Source of the DNA: Streptomyces endophytica
GTDB taxonomy: Bacteria; Actinomycetota; Actinomycetes; Streptomycetales; Streptomycetaceae
Assembly: GCF_026153355.1 (NCBI RefSeq)
Contig: NZ_CP110636.1
Coordinates: 5,890,001-5,954,000, forward strand
Length of the DNA: 64,000 nucleotides
Direction of reading: 5' to 3'
Positions 18,177 to 26,956 of the stretch are shown here, in pieces (the first letter of the stretch is position 1; each line of letters opens with the position of its first letter). The notes under the pieces are model-generated. The model was given only the letters and a program-made list of their open reading frames with translations. It did not search any database and was not told the DNA's origin. The position numbers and the translations under genes are program-made.

Positions 18177-19703
18177 TTAGGAGTCCGCCTCGGACTTGCT
18201 CAGCCAGTCCCGCGCGCTCCTGGCAGTAGCGCGCAACTGCGGATGGTAACGCGCGATCTCTCGTTGACGTTCGGCTGGCAGCCCAAGTTCGTTCAGCAGA
18301 TTCAGAATAACCACCGCGGTGGTCACGTCCACAATGACGATCAGCTCCTCGAGCTCGTGGTTGGGGGTTCGCCCTTCGTGTGCCAGGTCGTTTCGGGCTC
18401 GAGTTGTCCGTCTGGCCCACCGGTCCACGTCAGGCAGGAGCGTGGACAGCGCCTCCTGGTCGGGGCGGGCCGCGAGTGCGTACAACCGATCTCGAAGTGT
18501 CGGGTCATTGCGGAGGGAGCCGCGGATCCGATTCCTATGCTCCTCTGGCACCTGAGCCAGCATCGCTTCGCGCATCGGTTTGAAATCCGATGATGGGATC
18601 GGCGGTTCGTCAATGTCCAAGCCACGGTGCAGCACCTCAGCCGCTCCCACCGCCGTCAGAAGATTATTCTCGACGTAACGTGCTGGCGCGTACCGAAGCC
18701 CCAGAACCATGTTCGTCGCGGACTTCAGCCGCTCGTGCACATCGCACCAGCGGGGGATGATCTCCTCGAAAGGTAGAGCCTCGCACGTGAAGAACACACG
18801 ATCAGGAGCGGCTGCCTTCGCATCATGCTTCCCGACCACAAAGGGCGAGTACATCACGTCGACATTCCGATCCAGCCGCAGCCCGCTGTCCTCCGACACA
18901 GCGTCTTTCGAGGCAAGTTTCAGGCGTACCCAGATCATGCCCGCAGCACGATGAGTGGCGAGGGAGATCAGGTCTTGTATCAACCGGGCATAGCCAATCG
19001 CATCACTCAATGAGGACGCCTCGCGCCGGGTGATCTGCATGTACGTGGTATCACTCATGCGACCAACGGTTCCACCCCGACGCTGATCGAAGAAAGGCAG
19101 AGTGTGGCGGTGCGCGAGCACGAACGCAGTCCCATCGACTTCGACTGACTGCACCTCCACGGGCTTAACGGAGATGGTGCCGCTCCCATCAGGACGCCCG
19201 CCGGGCGCACTCAGGAACCCCTCGAGCACTGACGATGCCGCCCAATGCCCGAGATCCTCAACCGACACCTCTGTTGTGGAGAACGCCGCCTCGTCTTCAC
19301 CGCCGACGTGCGCCCCAATGAGTGCCGTCGTTGCCACAACAGTCTGTTTGTCGGGGGTCTTTACCCGTGCACCGAAGGTCCGCTGACCACCGTCAGGAAA
19401 ACAGCCGAAGAGGCTGATCTCGCGTTGATCGGCGGCACCATGGATCACACCCCACGTTCGACGGCCCTCATGGACCATCAGCACACCGGGAGCAGGCGTC
19501 GTCGTGACTCGGTCCTCGAACGCACCGATCAATGAGAGCGTCAACCCGCACTCGGGCTCGTAGCGGAGCACGCCTGGTACCTGGTGCCCAGGCTCTTCCG
19601 GCAGCCACCACAAGCCAGCCCACTCGCCTGATGCGTCGAGATTCAGCGGGTCGCTGCCCATCGCGATCACCTTCCCTGTCGTCTGGAACGTTCGCGAGTT
19701 CAC
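18177..19703 (-). CDS. ApeA-like HEPN abortive-infection protein
   Basis: 508 residues. The N-terminal half resembles the ApeA N-terminal domain: GEWAGLWWLPE, PGVLRYEPECGLTLSLIG, FEDR. The C-terminal part is a HEPN-type helical domain with the RNase-like motif RNDLAH (R437-H442, Rx4H), placed like the Apea-HEPN domain. ApeA proteins are known anti-phage factors that sense infection and cleave RNA through HEPN. Activity here is inferred from the motif. The GTG at 19701-19703 follows GGGAAGGG at a workable spacing; an internal ATG 31 codons on (MGSDPLNL) is the alternative. It stands alone, with IS remnants on both sides, inside the island. Confidence 0.75.
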   Translation of the reverse strand: MNSRTFQTTGKVIAMGSDPLNLDASGEWAGLWWLPEEPGHQVPGVLRYEPECGLTLSLIGAFEDRVTTTPAPGVLMVHEGRRTWGVIHGAADQREISLFGCFPDGGQRTFGARVKTPDKQTVVATTALIGAHVGGEDEAAFSTTEVSVEDLGHWAASSVLEGFLSAPGGRPDGSGTISVKPVEVQSVEVDGTAFVLAHRHTLPFFDQRRGGTVGRMSDTTYMQITRREASSLSDAIGYARLIQDLISLATHRAAGMIWVRLKLASKDAVSEDSGLRLDRNVDVMYSPFVVGKHDAKAAAPDRVFFTCEALPFEEIIPRWCDVHERLKSATNMVLGLRYAPARYVENNLLTAVGAAEVLHRGLDIDEPPIPSSDFKPMREAMLAQVPEEHRNRIRGSLRNDPTLRDRLYALAARPDQEALSTLLPDVDRWARRTTRARNDLAHEGRTPNHELEELIVIVDVTTAVVILNLLNELGLPAERQREIARYHPQLRATARSARDWLSKSEADS

Positions 19704-20361
19704 GCACGCGCCCTTCCCAATTATTCCTGGGTTGTGTCGCGGGGAAGAGGTCAACCGTAAATGGCGACGAGGCGCGGCTCCGGGCGCTGATGAAATCGCT
19801 CCGGGTCTGATGGCGGCATTGATGTGCCCCGGCTTACCTAGAGTCGAGTTGCTGGACTCTAGACGAGTCTTTCCGAATGTCTGCCATCATGAGCCAAGAG
19901 TGATCAAGATCCGCTTGTGACGACAGACTTGGACAGCCTCGTGACCGCACTGTACGTGAAGATCGACGATGGCTGGGCCTGGATCGCCCGGCTTCCGATC
20001 TGGCCGCCGAAGCTGAGTCACTCGGAGTTGCGTCGACGACGATGTGACGGTAGCGGTGACGCAGATAGCGCATCGCGGAGCTGTTGTCGTTGAGGTGGGC
20101 CAGGTTACCGCCGCCGATGTCCTCCTTGCGCTCGGCCCGCCCCTGGAGCTGACGGGCCCGCCTTCTCCTAACGCACCGCGCGTTCGACGACCTGGGCCCC
20201 AGGTCTCCTGCCGCAGGCCTTTGAGGCGCGAGGTGAACTGGTCAAGCCGCTTCCAGCTGGCGGCGCGTTCGGGGCGGTTGAGAGCGCGGCCCATACCGGC
20301 GCGGCGAAACTTGAAGTGGTCATGGCGGTCGGAGTCGATTGGTTCGACTCGCAGAGCGGAC
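19704..20361. other. Gene-free remnant region
   Basis: No intact gene. On the minus strand, pieces such as NRPERAASWKRLDQFTSRLKGLRQE (about 20190-20280) and LNDNSAMRYLRHRYRHIVVDATPSDSAS (about 20000-20090) read in different frames. They look like one broken protein that I cannot name. An AT-richer stretch at 19840-19925 may hold the promoter of the ApeA-like gene. Confidence 0.4.
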
Positions 20362-20750
20362 TCACGAGTACAGTTGCTCGTCCTGTGCTCCCAAGGGCCC
20401 GCCGGCGACTTCCCCAGCGGGCCGTCGGTGGTCCAGCGGCCCGGAGACGTAGGCTTCCATGCCCGCTAGGGCCAGGGGACAGACGGGATCCGCCTCGGGA
20501 TGGCCGTGCAGGCGGAGCAGTACGTGGTCGTCACCAACCAGGCAATCGGTGTGCGGAAGGGTGTGGGACAACAGGCGGGCGAAATCGTCGCAGGCTATCC
20601 GGACGTCCACCTCCCTGAGGCCGAGCCAGACGTGCAGTGTGCAGTCCTGGACCTTCAGTTCGACAACGACAGCTCCACCAGCAATCGGACCAGGCCGTCC
20701 GCGCACAGCACGGCGTCGGCCAGCTCAAACAACACATTCGCACATATGGT
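20362..20750 (-). pseudogene. Unidentified fused fragment, transposase-like N-terminus
   Basis: Read on the minus strand, 20750-20640 encodes ANVLFELADAVLCADGLVRLLVELSL. This resembles the first part of actinobacterial NF041680-type transposases, though I recall this from family knowledge only. The frame then changes, and VVELKVQDCTLHVWLGLREVDVRIACDDFARLL follows to the stop at 20362. The second part is not recognised. It is probably a fusion of two broken genes. Confidence 0.35.
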
Positions 20751-20971
20751 CAGACACGAGTAGAACTCCCCCGAAAGCCTGGCAGTTCCGCGAACGGATC
20801 CTGCCGGACCGCGTGATGCAGCAGCCACATCCCCTCGGCCTACGTGCTGGACATGTGGGTTCTTGGTCGGAGCACGTGCTCAACCGAAGGCCGCCCGCCG
20901 TACGCCTGTTGCCAGACGAGCGATCAAGCCCGAGAAGCCGTTCGACCCCCGAGGTTAAAGATCAAGCTAAC

Positions 20972-21018
20972 GGCTGTCCCGTAATCCCTCCGGGCACACG
21001 AGAGAATGCGGGACAGCC
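20972..21018. repeat. Inverted repeat GGCTGTCCCG...CGGGACAGCC
   Basis: Perfect 10-bp arms enclose a loop of about 27 bases. GGCTGTCCCGTAA is a common tip of Streptomyces IS elements, so this is either two abutting IS ends or a hairpin terminator downstream of yjbQ (minus strand). It lies only 48 bases from the right attachment repeat. Confidence 0.5.
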
Positions 21019-21061
21019 CTCAGCCATCCACCGACTGCCGAAGTTGCTCCTCGGAAGGAAG

Positions 21062-21484
21062 TCACCCGAGGAAACTCAACCGCACCTGACGGTTGGCATT
21101 GTCGATATTGGTGTCGACCAGGCAGACGGACTGCCAGGTGCCGAGGGCCAGGCGGCCGGCGATGACCGGGAGGGTGGCGTGCGGGGGGACCAGGGCCGGG
21201 AGGACGTGGTCCCGGCCGTGGCCGGGGCTGCCGTGGCGGTGGCGCCAGCGGTCGTCGGAGGGGAGCAGGTCGTGCAGGGCGGCGAGGAGGTCCTCGTCGC
21301 TGCCGGCGCCGGTTTCGAGTACGGCGATGCCGGCCGTCGCGTGCGGGACGAAGACGTTGAGCAGGCCGTCACGGCCGTCGGCAGCATCCCGGAGGAAGGC
21401 GGCGCAGTCGGCGGTGAGGTCGGCGACGGTCTCCGTCGAGCCGGTGGTGATGTCCAGGGTGCGGCTGGTGAATGCAGAGCTCAT
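21062..21484 (-). CDS. yjbQ: YjbQ/UPF0047 family protein
   Basis: 140 residues, the normal length of the YjbQ (UPF0047) family, members of which have thiamine-phosphate synthase side activity; the physiological role is unclear. Conserved parts: GLLNVFVPHATAGIAVLET, the His/Glu-rich metal-site region with DDRWRHRHGSPGHGRDHVLPALV, and LGTWQSVCLVDTNIDNANRQVRLSFLG at the end. The ATG at 21482-21484 has only a weak purine signal. The last 50 bases form the right copy of the direct repeat that bounds the island, so the gene's 3' end is the likely integration site and the gene was restored intact on integration. Confidence 0.88.
   Translation of the reverse strand: MSSAFTSRTLDITTGSTETVADLTADCAAFLRDAADGRDGLLNVFVPHATAGIAVLETGAGSDEDLLAALHDLLPSDDRWRHRHGSPGHGRDHVLPALVPPHATLPVIAGRLALGTWQSVCLVDTNIDNANRQVRLSFLG
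21066..21115. repeat. Right attachment-like repeat in yjbQ
   Basis: Matches 10271-10320 at 49 of 50 positions. It lies inside the coding end of yjbQ. After the repeat the two copies diverge: here the gene ends SFLG-stop, at the left copy SFLGQ-stop. Confidence 0.8.
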
Positions 21485-21629
21485 GCGTTCATTTTCGTAC
21501 GGGACGGACGCCCTGGTCCGCAAGGCGGCGGGCGCGGGCGGCAATGTCGTTTCAACACCGCGGAAACAATGGTCCACCACCCGAGACGACGTTTGACCCC
21601 GCTCCGAGCGCACCGCTACGTTCAGCAAC

Positions 21630-21725
21630 ATGTCTCCTTCACCCCTCCTCACCACGCGCGGTCATATCGACCTGCTGCGGGTGGCATCCGCCGCGTGTCA
21701 TCGCGGTGCGGCCGGGTGTTGTTGA
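21630..21725 (+). CDS. Sulfur-gene leader peptide (HIDLLRV type)
   Basis: A 31-residue open frame, too short for most gene finders. It has the core RGHIDLLRVASAAC and ends in tandem cysteine codons (GAAGCC, stop TGA). Peptides with HIDLLRV..A.C are known upstream of sulfur-assimilation genes in actinomycetes and are treated as attenuator leaders. Ribosome stalling at Cys codons when cysteine is short would favour downstream transcription. The ATG at 21630 precedes the ssu operon by about 420 bases. The mechanism is inferred; the peptide itself is plain in the sequence. Confidence 0.8.
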   Translation: MSPSPLLTTRGHIDLLRVASAACHRGAAGCC

Positions 21726-22051
21726 CGCCTCCGCCTCTTGGCGCGTCGGGCTCTTCGGGCGCGAGGGTTTCGAGGTCTTCTCAGGTCTCTTTCTGGCCCG
21801 CCTTCTTCTTCCGGCTCCGGCTGAACGTGGTGTGATCACGGTCTGAGCTCTGCATGAGCTCCGTATGAGCTCTGCTGAGGTCTGACTGAGCTCTGGCTGA
21901 GCGGTGTCTGAACTCTGTTCGGCTCGCGGCGATTTCCCTACGGCTTCCCCTCGCGCTCGCGCATTTTTCTCACCCGGCTTTTCGTGGGGCTGCGTCGTCC
22001 CCATTCCGCTCTCTCCCTTTCTCTCCCCCTCCCCTGCCCTCCCGCACTGGA
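21726..22051 (+). promoter_or_regulatory. ssu 5' leader with GAGCTC repeats
   Basis: This untranslated leader lies between the leader peptide and ssuC. At about 21842-21920 it holds a run of imperfect repeats built on TGAGCTCTG, roughly every 13 bases. GAGCTC is its own complement, so any two copies can pair and alternative hairpins are possible, as expected for an attenuator. C/T-rich sequence follows up to ssuC. Confidence 0.5.
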
Positions 22052-22942
22052 GTGTCCGTGTCTCTTGATCAAGCGCTGCCCGCTCATGCCCCGCCCGTCC
22101 CCCGTTCCTCCGCCGAGTCGAGGAGGGCAGTTGTCGGCTCACCGTTGGAGCGGGTGGTGCCCGTTTCGCGGCGGGGGCGGTCGGTGCCGCGGTGGGTGCG
22201 GCGGGCGGTGGGGCCCGTAGCGCTGCTGGTGGTGTGGCAAGTGCTGAGCGCGAGTGGGGTGTTGGAGGAGGGCATGCTGGCGTCGCCCGGGACGATCGCC
22301 GCCACCGCGGGGGATCTGCTCGGGGACGGGACGCTGCCCTCGGCGATGCTGGTCTCGCTCCAGCGGGTGGCCGTGGGGTTGTTGCTGGGCGGAGTGACGG
22401 GCGTGGCACTGGCGCTCGCATCGGGGCTTTCGCGGCTGGGTGAGGACCTGGTCGACGCGACCGTACAGATGTTGCGTTCGATCCCTTGGGTGGGCGTCAT
22501 TCCGCTGTTCATCATCTGGCTGGGAATTGGCGAGGCGCCCAAGATCGCACTGATTTCGCTGGGTGTGGCCTTCCATCTGTATCTGAATGTGTACGCCGGG
22601 ATCCGTGGTGTGGACGCGCAGTTGGTGGAAGCCGGAGAGTCGCTCGGGCTGAGTCGCTGGGGCCTCATCCGGCACGTCGTACTGCCGGGTGCGCTGCCGG
22701 GCGCCATGACCGGGCTGCGCTATTCGCTGGCCACCGCATGGCTCGCGCTGGTCTTCGGTGAGCAGATCAACGCCGACGACGGCCTCGGTTTCCTGATGAA
22801 CCAGGCACGGGAATTCTTCCGCACCGACGTGATCGTGGTGTGCCTGGTGGTCTACGCAATTCTCGGGCTGCTCGCCGACTTCATCGTCCGTACTCTCGAA
22901 AGGCTGTTGCTGCAATGGCGACCGACATTCACGGGCCAGTGA
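22052..22942 (+). CDS. ssuC: Sulfonate ABC transporter permease
   Basis: BPD-type inner-membrane permease of the nitrate/sulfonate/taurine class, about 296 residues. It has about six helices after a Pro/Arg-rich cytoplasmic N-terminus: GPVALLVVWQVLSASGVL, VAVGLLLGGVTGVALALASG, IPWVGVIPLFIIWLGIGEAPKIALI, YAGIRGVDAQLVEAGESLG (the EAA loop that docks the ATPase), TGLRYSLATAWLALVFGE and VVCLVVYAILGLLADF. The GTG at 22052 is used; an in-frame GTG two codons on is equivalent. It overlaps the ATPase gene by 28 bases, so the operon is translationally coupled. Confidence 0.88.
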   Translation: MSVSLDQALPAHAPPVPRSSAESRRAVVGSPLERVVPVSRRGRSVPRWVRRAVGPVALLVVWQVLSASGVLEEGMLASPGTIAATAGDLLGDGTLPSAMLVSLQRVAVGLLLGGVTGVALALASGLSRLGEDLVDATVQMLRSIPWVGVIPLFIIWLGIGEAPKIALISLGVAFHLYLNVYAGIRGVDAQLVEAGESLGLSRWGLIRHVVLPGALPGAMTGLRYSLATAWLALVFGEQINADDGLGFLMNQAREFFRTDVIVVCLVVYAILGLLADFIVRTLERLLLQWRPTFTGQ

Positions 22943-23945
22943 CCGGCCCGGCGACGGAGGACCGGACGGAGAAGGGATCGGAGAAGGGGTCGGAGGAGCG
23001 GACGGAGGAGCGGACGGAGGAGCCGAGCGGGACCGGGGCGGCGAACGCGGCTGGACCGTCGACGTCGGTGTCCTCCTCCCCTTCGGTGGCCGTGCAGGTG
23101 GACGGGCTGGTGCGCGCCTTCGGTGACCGGGTGGTCATCGACGGGCTGCACCTCACCATCCGCCCGGGCGAGTTCGTGGCCCTGCTGGGACGCAGTGGCT
23201 GCGGGAAGTCGACGCTGCTGCGGGTGCTGGCCGGGCTCGACCGGGAGATCGGCGGCGAGGTGCTGGCCCCGCGCCGCAAGGCCGTGGCCTTCCAGGCGCC
23301 CCGGCTGATGCCCTGGAAGAAGGTCTGGCGCAATGTGCTGCTGGGCCTGCCGGGCCGACCCGAACGTGAGGCCGCCGTGCGGGCCTTGGCGGAGGTCGGT
23401 CTCGGGCACCGGGCGGACGCCTGGCCCAAGACGCTGTCGGGCGGCGAGGCGCAGCGCGCCTCACTCGCCCGGGCACTGGTGCGGGAGCCGGATCTGCTGC
23501 TGCTCGACGAACCGTTCGGCGCGCTCGACGCGTTGACCCGGATCAAGGCCCAGCGGCTGGTGGCCGAGCTGTGGCAGGAACGCGGTTGCGCGGTGCTGCT
23601 GGTCACCCACGACGTGGAAGAGGCCCTGCTGCTCGCCGATCGGGCGTTGGTGATGGAGGACGGGCGGATCGCGTACGAGACCGCGGTGGACCTGCCGCGG
23701 CCGCGTGACATCTCCGATCCGCGATTCGCCGCGCTACGGGCCCGCCTGCTCGCCCGGCTCGGTGTCACGGAGGACACCGAGCAGGCGGCGGAGCTCACCG
23801 CCCGGGAGCCGGAGAAGCCGGTCCTGGGCAAGGCACCGGAAGCGGCACCGGAAGACGACAGCGAGCACCGGAACGCCGAACAGCCCCCATCCAGCACGAG
23901 AACGAGAACCAGAATGCGAACCGCAACGGAACGGAAGCCCCATGA
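22915..23945 (+). CDS. ssuB: Sulfonate ABC transporter ATPase, 3' frameshift
   Basis: ABC ATPase of the SsuB/TauB type. It starts with a charged repeat tail (EKGSEKGSEERTEERTEEP), then Walker A GRSGCGKST, Q-loop VAFQAPRLMPW, signature LSGGEAQRASLARAL, Walker B LLLLDEPFGALD and the H-loop LLVTHD. The ATG at 22915 overlaps ssuC. As printed, the frame runs to 24135 through ssuA. One extra C in the run at 23884-23888 gives the ending PPIQHENENQNANRNGTEAP with a stop at 23943-23945, overlapping the ssuA ATG as ATGA. That is clearly the intended end. Confidence 0.88.
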
Positions 23946-24433
23946 GATCACGCCACCTCACACCGGCCGCCCTGCTGCTCCCCTTCGCCCTGCTGCTGGC
24001 CGGTTGCGGTGGTGCGTCGCGGGCCGGCGGGGCCGGTGGGGGCACCGACAGCGGGACCGACGGCAAGGGATCGCTGACGCTCAACGTCGGGGACCAGAAG
24101 GGTGGTTCGGAGGCGTTGCTGCGGGCCGCCGGTGAGCTGGAGGCTTGGGCGAAGGAGACCGGGCTGCCGGAGAAGGTGGCGCTGGAGGCGGTCGAGCGCA
24201 CCCGGGGGACGGCGGTGCAGGTCGCCGTCGACAAGGGCGCCATCGCGTCCGAGAACCAGATCGTCAACGAGTTCGCGAAGCTGAAGCTCATCCCCCGGTC
24301 CTTCGACTTCGGGGAGTTCGTCGATCCGCGCTTCAACGGTGACCTGCCGCCGTCGGACACGGCACCGCGCACCTACGGAAAGACCGCGCGCACCGACGCA
24401 AAGCACACGCCCGCCCACGGAAAGGCCGAGTGA
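23942..24433 (+). CDS. ssuA: Sulfonate-binding lipoprotein, internally deleted
   Basis: Only 163 residues, against roughly 330-360 for SsuA proteins. It has a lipoprotein signal (lipobox LLLAGC), then SLTLNVGDQKGGSEALLRAAGEL, which is the first strand of the family. It then jumps to EAWAKETGLPEKVALEAVERTRGT, a C-terminal segment, and ends normally with IVNEFAKLKLIPRSFDFGEFVDPRFNG. The whole middle, which forms the ligand cleft, is missing without loss of frame; the junction is near 24131-24142. It should be secreted but unable to bind ligand. An assembly collapse is an alternative. It starts at the ATGA overlap with ssuB. Confidence 0.8.
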   Translation: MRSRHLTPAALLLPFALLLAGCGGASRAGGAGGGTDSGTDGKGSLTLNVGDQKGGSEALLRAAGELEAWAKETGLPEKVALEAVERTRGTAVQVAVDKGAIASENQIVNEFAKLKLIPRSFDFGEFVDPRFNGDLPPSDTAPRTYGKTARTDAKHTPAHGKAE

Positions 24434-24437
24434 GACC

Positions 24438-25642
24438 ATGTCCGTACACCTTCACTGGTTCCTGCCGACCGGCGGCGACGGGCGGACGCTCGTCGACCGG
24501 CACGCCTACACCGACGGGGGCATCCGGCGCGACCGCATCACCCCGGTCAGCGGCGTACGGGCACCGGACGTCGCATACCTGGCGCAAATCGCCAAGGCCG
24601 CCGAGCAGTTGGGGTTCGAGGCGGTCCTCACGCCGACCGGTACGTGGTGCGAGGACGCCTGGCTGACGACGGTGGCGCTCACCCAGGTCACCGAGCGGCT
24701 GAAGTTCCTGGTGGCGTTCCGGCCGGGGGTGATCTCGCCGGTGCTGGCGGCGCAGATGGCGGCGACGTACCAGCGGATCTCGCGCGGGCGGCTGCTGCTG
24801 AACGTGGTGACGGGCGGCGACTCGACGGAGCAGAAGCGGTTCGGGGACCCTCTCGACCATGACCGGCGGTATGCCCGTACGGACGAGTTCCTGCAGGTCG
24901 TACGCGGTGCGTGGAGCGGGAAGCCGTTCGACTTCCGGGGTGAGCACTACCAGGTGGAGGGCGGTCTGACCGCACTGCCACCGGACCCGCTGCCGCAGAT
25001 CTTCTTCGGCGGGTCGTCGGCGGCCGCGGGCCCGGTCGCCGCACGGAACGTCGATGTCTACCTCACCTGGGGCGAGCCGCCCGCGCAGGTGAAGGAGAAG
25101 ATCGACTGGATCCGGGGACTCGCGGAGAAGGAGGGGCGCACGGTCCGGTTCGGCATCCGGTTGCACACCATCTCGCGGGACTCCTCCAAGGAGGCGTGGG
25201 CGACCGCCGACCGCCTGCTGGACGACCTCGATCCGGCGACCGTCGCGGCCGCCCAACAGGCCCTCGGCAAGAGCGAGTCGGTGGGCCAGCAGCGGATGCT
25301 GGCCCTGCACGGCGGCTCCCGCGACAAGCTGGAGATCGCGCCCAACCTGTGGGCGGGGTCGGGCTGGTGCGGGGCGGTGCGGGCACCGCGCTGGTCGGCA
25401 ACCACGCCGAGGTGGCGGACCGGATCGAGGAGTACCACGCGCTGGGGGTCGAGCACTTCGTGCTCTCCGGTTACCCCCACCTGGAGGAGGCGTACTGGTT
25501 CGGCGAGGGCGTACGGCCCGAGCTGGCCGCCCGCGGCCTGCTCCCCGCCGCGCCCTCCCCACTGGACGCGGTACCGGCAGCGAACGGCCGCCCGGCCTCC
25601 GCACCGGGCGGGGCACCACTACTGGTGGCGGGCGGGCGCTGA
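24438..25642 (+). CDS. ssuD: FMNH2-dependent alkanesulfonate monooxygenase, frameshifted
   Basis: Luciferase-like monooxygenase of the SsuD type, which releases sulfite from alkanesulfonates with reduced flavin and oxygen. Family features: the start HLHWFLPTGGDGR, FEAVLTPTGTWCEDAW, FLVAFRPGVISPVLAAQMAAT, LLLNVVTGGD, QIFFGGSSAAA and VDVYLTWGEPP. The frame breaks after NLWAG. One extra G in the run at 25355-25358 restores VGLVRGGAGTALVGNHAEVADRIEEY and on to AAGR-type ends at 25642. It starts four bases after ssuA, so it closes the ssuCBAD operon. Confidence 0.88.
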
Positions 25643-25741
25643 GGGCCGGTGGGGCCGGGGTCCGGGGCCGCGATCGGGGCCCCCGGACCCCGGTAGCGAC
25701 ACGGCCGGGAAGAGATCACCCCTCCCCCGGTTAGTAGAAAC

Positions 25742-26956
25742 ATGAACTACATCGGGGCGGGCGCGGGCACGGTCCCGGCATCGGACGCACTGGGCACCCT
25801 CGCCACACGCAGCGCCCTCGCCACACACGGCACCCTTGCCGCACGCCGCGCCATCGACACCGAGGTCACACAGGTCGACGTCGTGGTGATCGGCGGAGGC
25901 CAGGCCGGCCTGGCCTCCGCCTTCCACCTGCAGCGGGTGGGCTACCGGCCCGACCGCGACTTCGTCGTCCTCGACCACTCCCCCCGCCCCGGAGGCGCCT
26001 GGCAGTTCCGGTGGCCGTCGCTGACGTACGGCAAGGTGCACGGGATGCACGCGCTGCCCGGGATGGAACTGAGCGGCGCCGATCCGGGGCGGCCGTCGTC
26101 CGAGGTGATCGGCACGTACTTCGAGAGCTACGAGCAGACCTTCGGGCTGCGCGTGCACCGTCCGGTGAGCGTGCTCGCGGTCCGCGCGGGCGCGGACGGG
26201 CGCCTGCTGGTCGAGTCGTCGGAAGGGCGGTACGCGACGCGGGCCCTGATCAATGCGACCGGCACCTGGGACCGGCCGTTCTGGCCGCGCTTCCCCGGGC
26301 AGGAGACGTTCGGCGGCCGGCAGCTGCACAGTTCCCGGTACGAGGGACCGGAGCAGTTCCGCGGTGCGCGGGTCGTGGTGGTGGGCGGCGGAACCTCGGC
26401 CGTGCAGCAGTTGCTGGAGATCGCGCCGGTCGCGGCCGCCACGACCTGGGTGACGCGGCGGCCGCCGGTCTTCCGCGAGGGCCCGTTCGGCGAGGAGCAG
26501 GGCCGGGCGGCGGTGGCACTCGTCGAGGAGCGGGTCCGGCAGGGCCTGCCGCCGCGGAGCGTGGTGAGCGTGACCGGGCTGCCGATGACGGACACGATCC
26601 GGCGGGGCCGCGAGAGCGGCGTCCTGGAGCGACTCCCGCTCTTCGAACGGATCACGCCGACCGGTGTGGTCTGGGCGGACGGCCGTCGGGTGGAAGCGGA
26701 CGTGATCCTCTACGCGACCGGTTTCCGCGCGGCCATCGACCACCTCGCCCCACTGAAGCTGCGCGAGCCGGGCGGCGGCATACGGATGGACGGCACCCGC
26801 ACACTGCGCGACCCCCGGGTCCATCTGGTCGGCTACGGCCCCTCCGCCAGCACCATCGGCGCCAACCGCGCGGGCGAGCGGCCGTGCACGACATCCGCCG
26901 ACTCCTGGCGCTACCGGTCCAGCCTCTCCCGCGAGGTCTCCGGAAGCGTGAGGTAG
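25742..26956 (+). CDS. FAD/NADPH flavin-containing monooxygenase
   Basis: About 404 residues. The FAD-binding Rossmann motif VVVIGGGQAGLASAFHL is near residues 42-58, the second (NADPH) site VVVVGGGTSAVQQLLE near 215, and the conserved ATGTW and DVILYATGFR follow. This is the layout of single-component flavin monooxygenases that oxidise small nucleophiles; the substrate is unknown. The C-terminus may be wrong. One extra G at 26872-26874 would turn the ending into GANRAGRAAVHDIRRLLALP, which looks more natural, but that frame then runs on over the convergent transporter gene. The start has no good ribosome site, so the exact N-terminus is uncertain. Confidence 0.8.
   Translation: MNYIGAGAGTVPASDALGTLATRSALATHGTLAARRAIDTEVTQVDVVVIGGGQAGLASAFHLQRVGYRPDRDFVVLDHSPRPGGAWQFRWPSLTYGKVHGMHALPGMELSGADPGRPSSEVIGTYFESYEQTFGLRVHRPVSVLAVRAGADGRLLVESSEGRYATRALINATGTWDRPFWPRFPGQETFGGRQLHSSRYEGPEQFRGARVVVVGGGTSAVQQLLEIAPVAAATTWVTRRPPVFREGPFGEEQGRAAVALVEERVRQGLPPRSVVSVTGLPMTDTIRRGRESGVLERLPLFERITPTGVVWADGRRVEADVILYATGFRAAIDHLAPLKLREPGGGIRMDGTRTLRDPRVHLVGYGPSASTIGANRAGERPCTTSADSWRYRSSLSREVSGSVR

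Larger units (their letters stand above)
10271..21115. mobile_element. Defence-rich genomic island bounded by direct repeats in yjbQ
   Basis: A segment of about 10.8 kb lies between two 50-bp direct repeats (10271-10320 and 21066-21115, one mismatch). The right copy is the 3' end of an intact yjbQ-family gene; the left copy is that gene fragment alone. This is the usual footprint of site-specific integration into the 3' end of a gene, which leaves the gene whole and an orphan copy at the far end. Inside are two NB-ARC/TPR proteins, an XRE protein, DUF397, an ApeA-like HEPN protein and several transposase remnants. No integrase was found, so the element is probably decayed or was mobilised in trans. 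The inside also appears less GC-rich than the flanks by eye. Confidence 0.65.
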
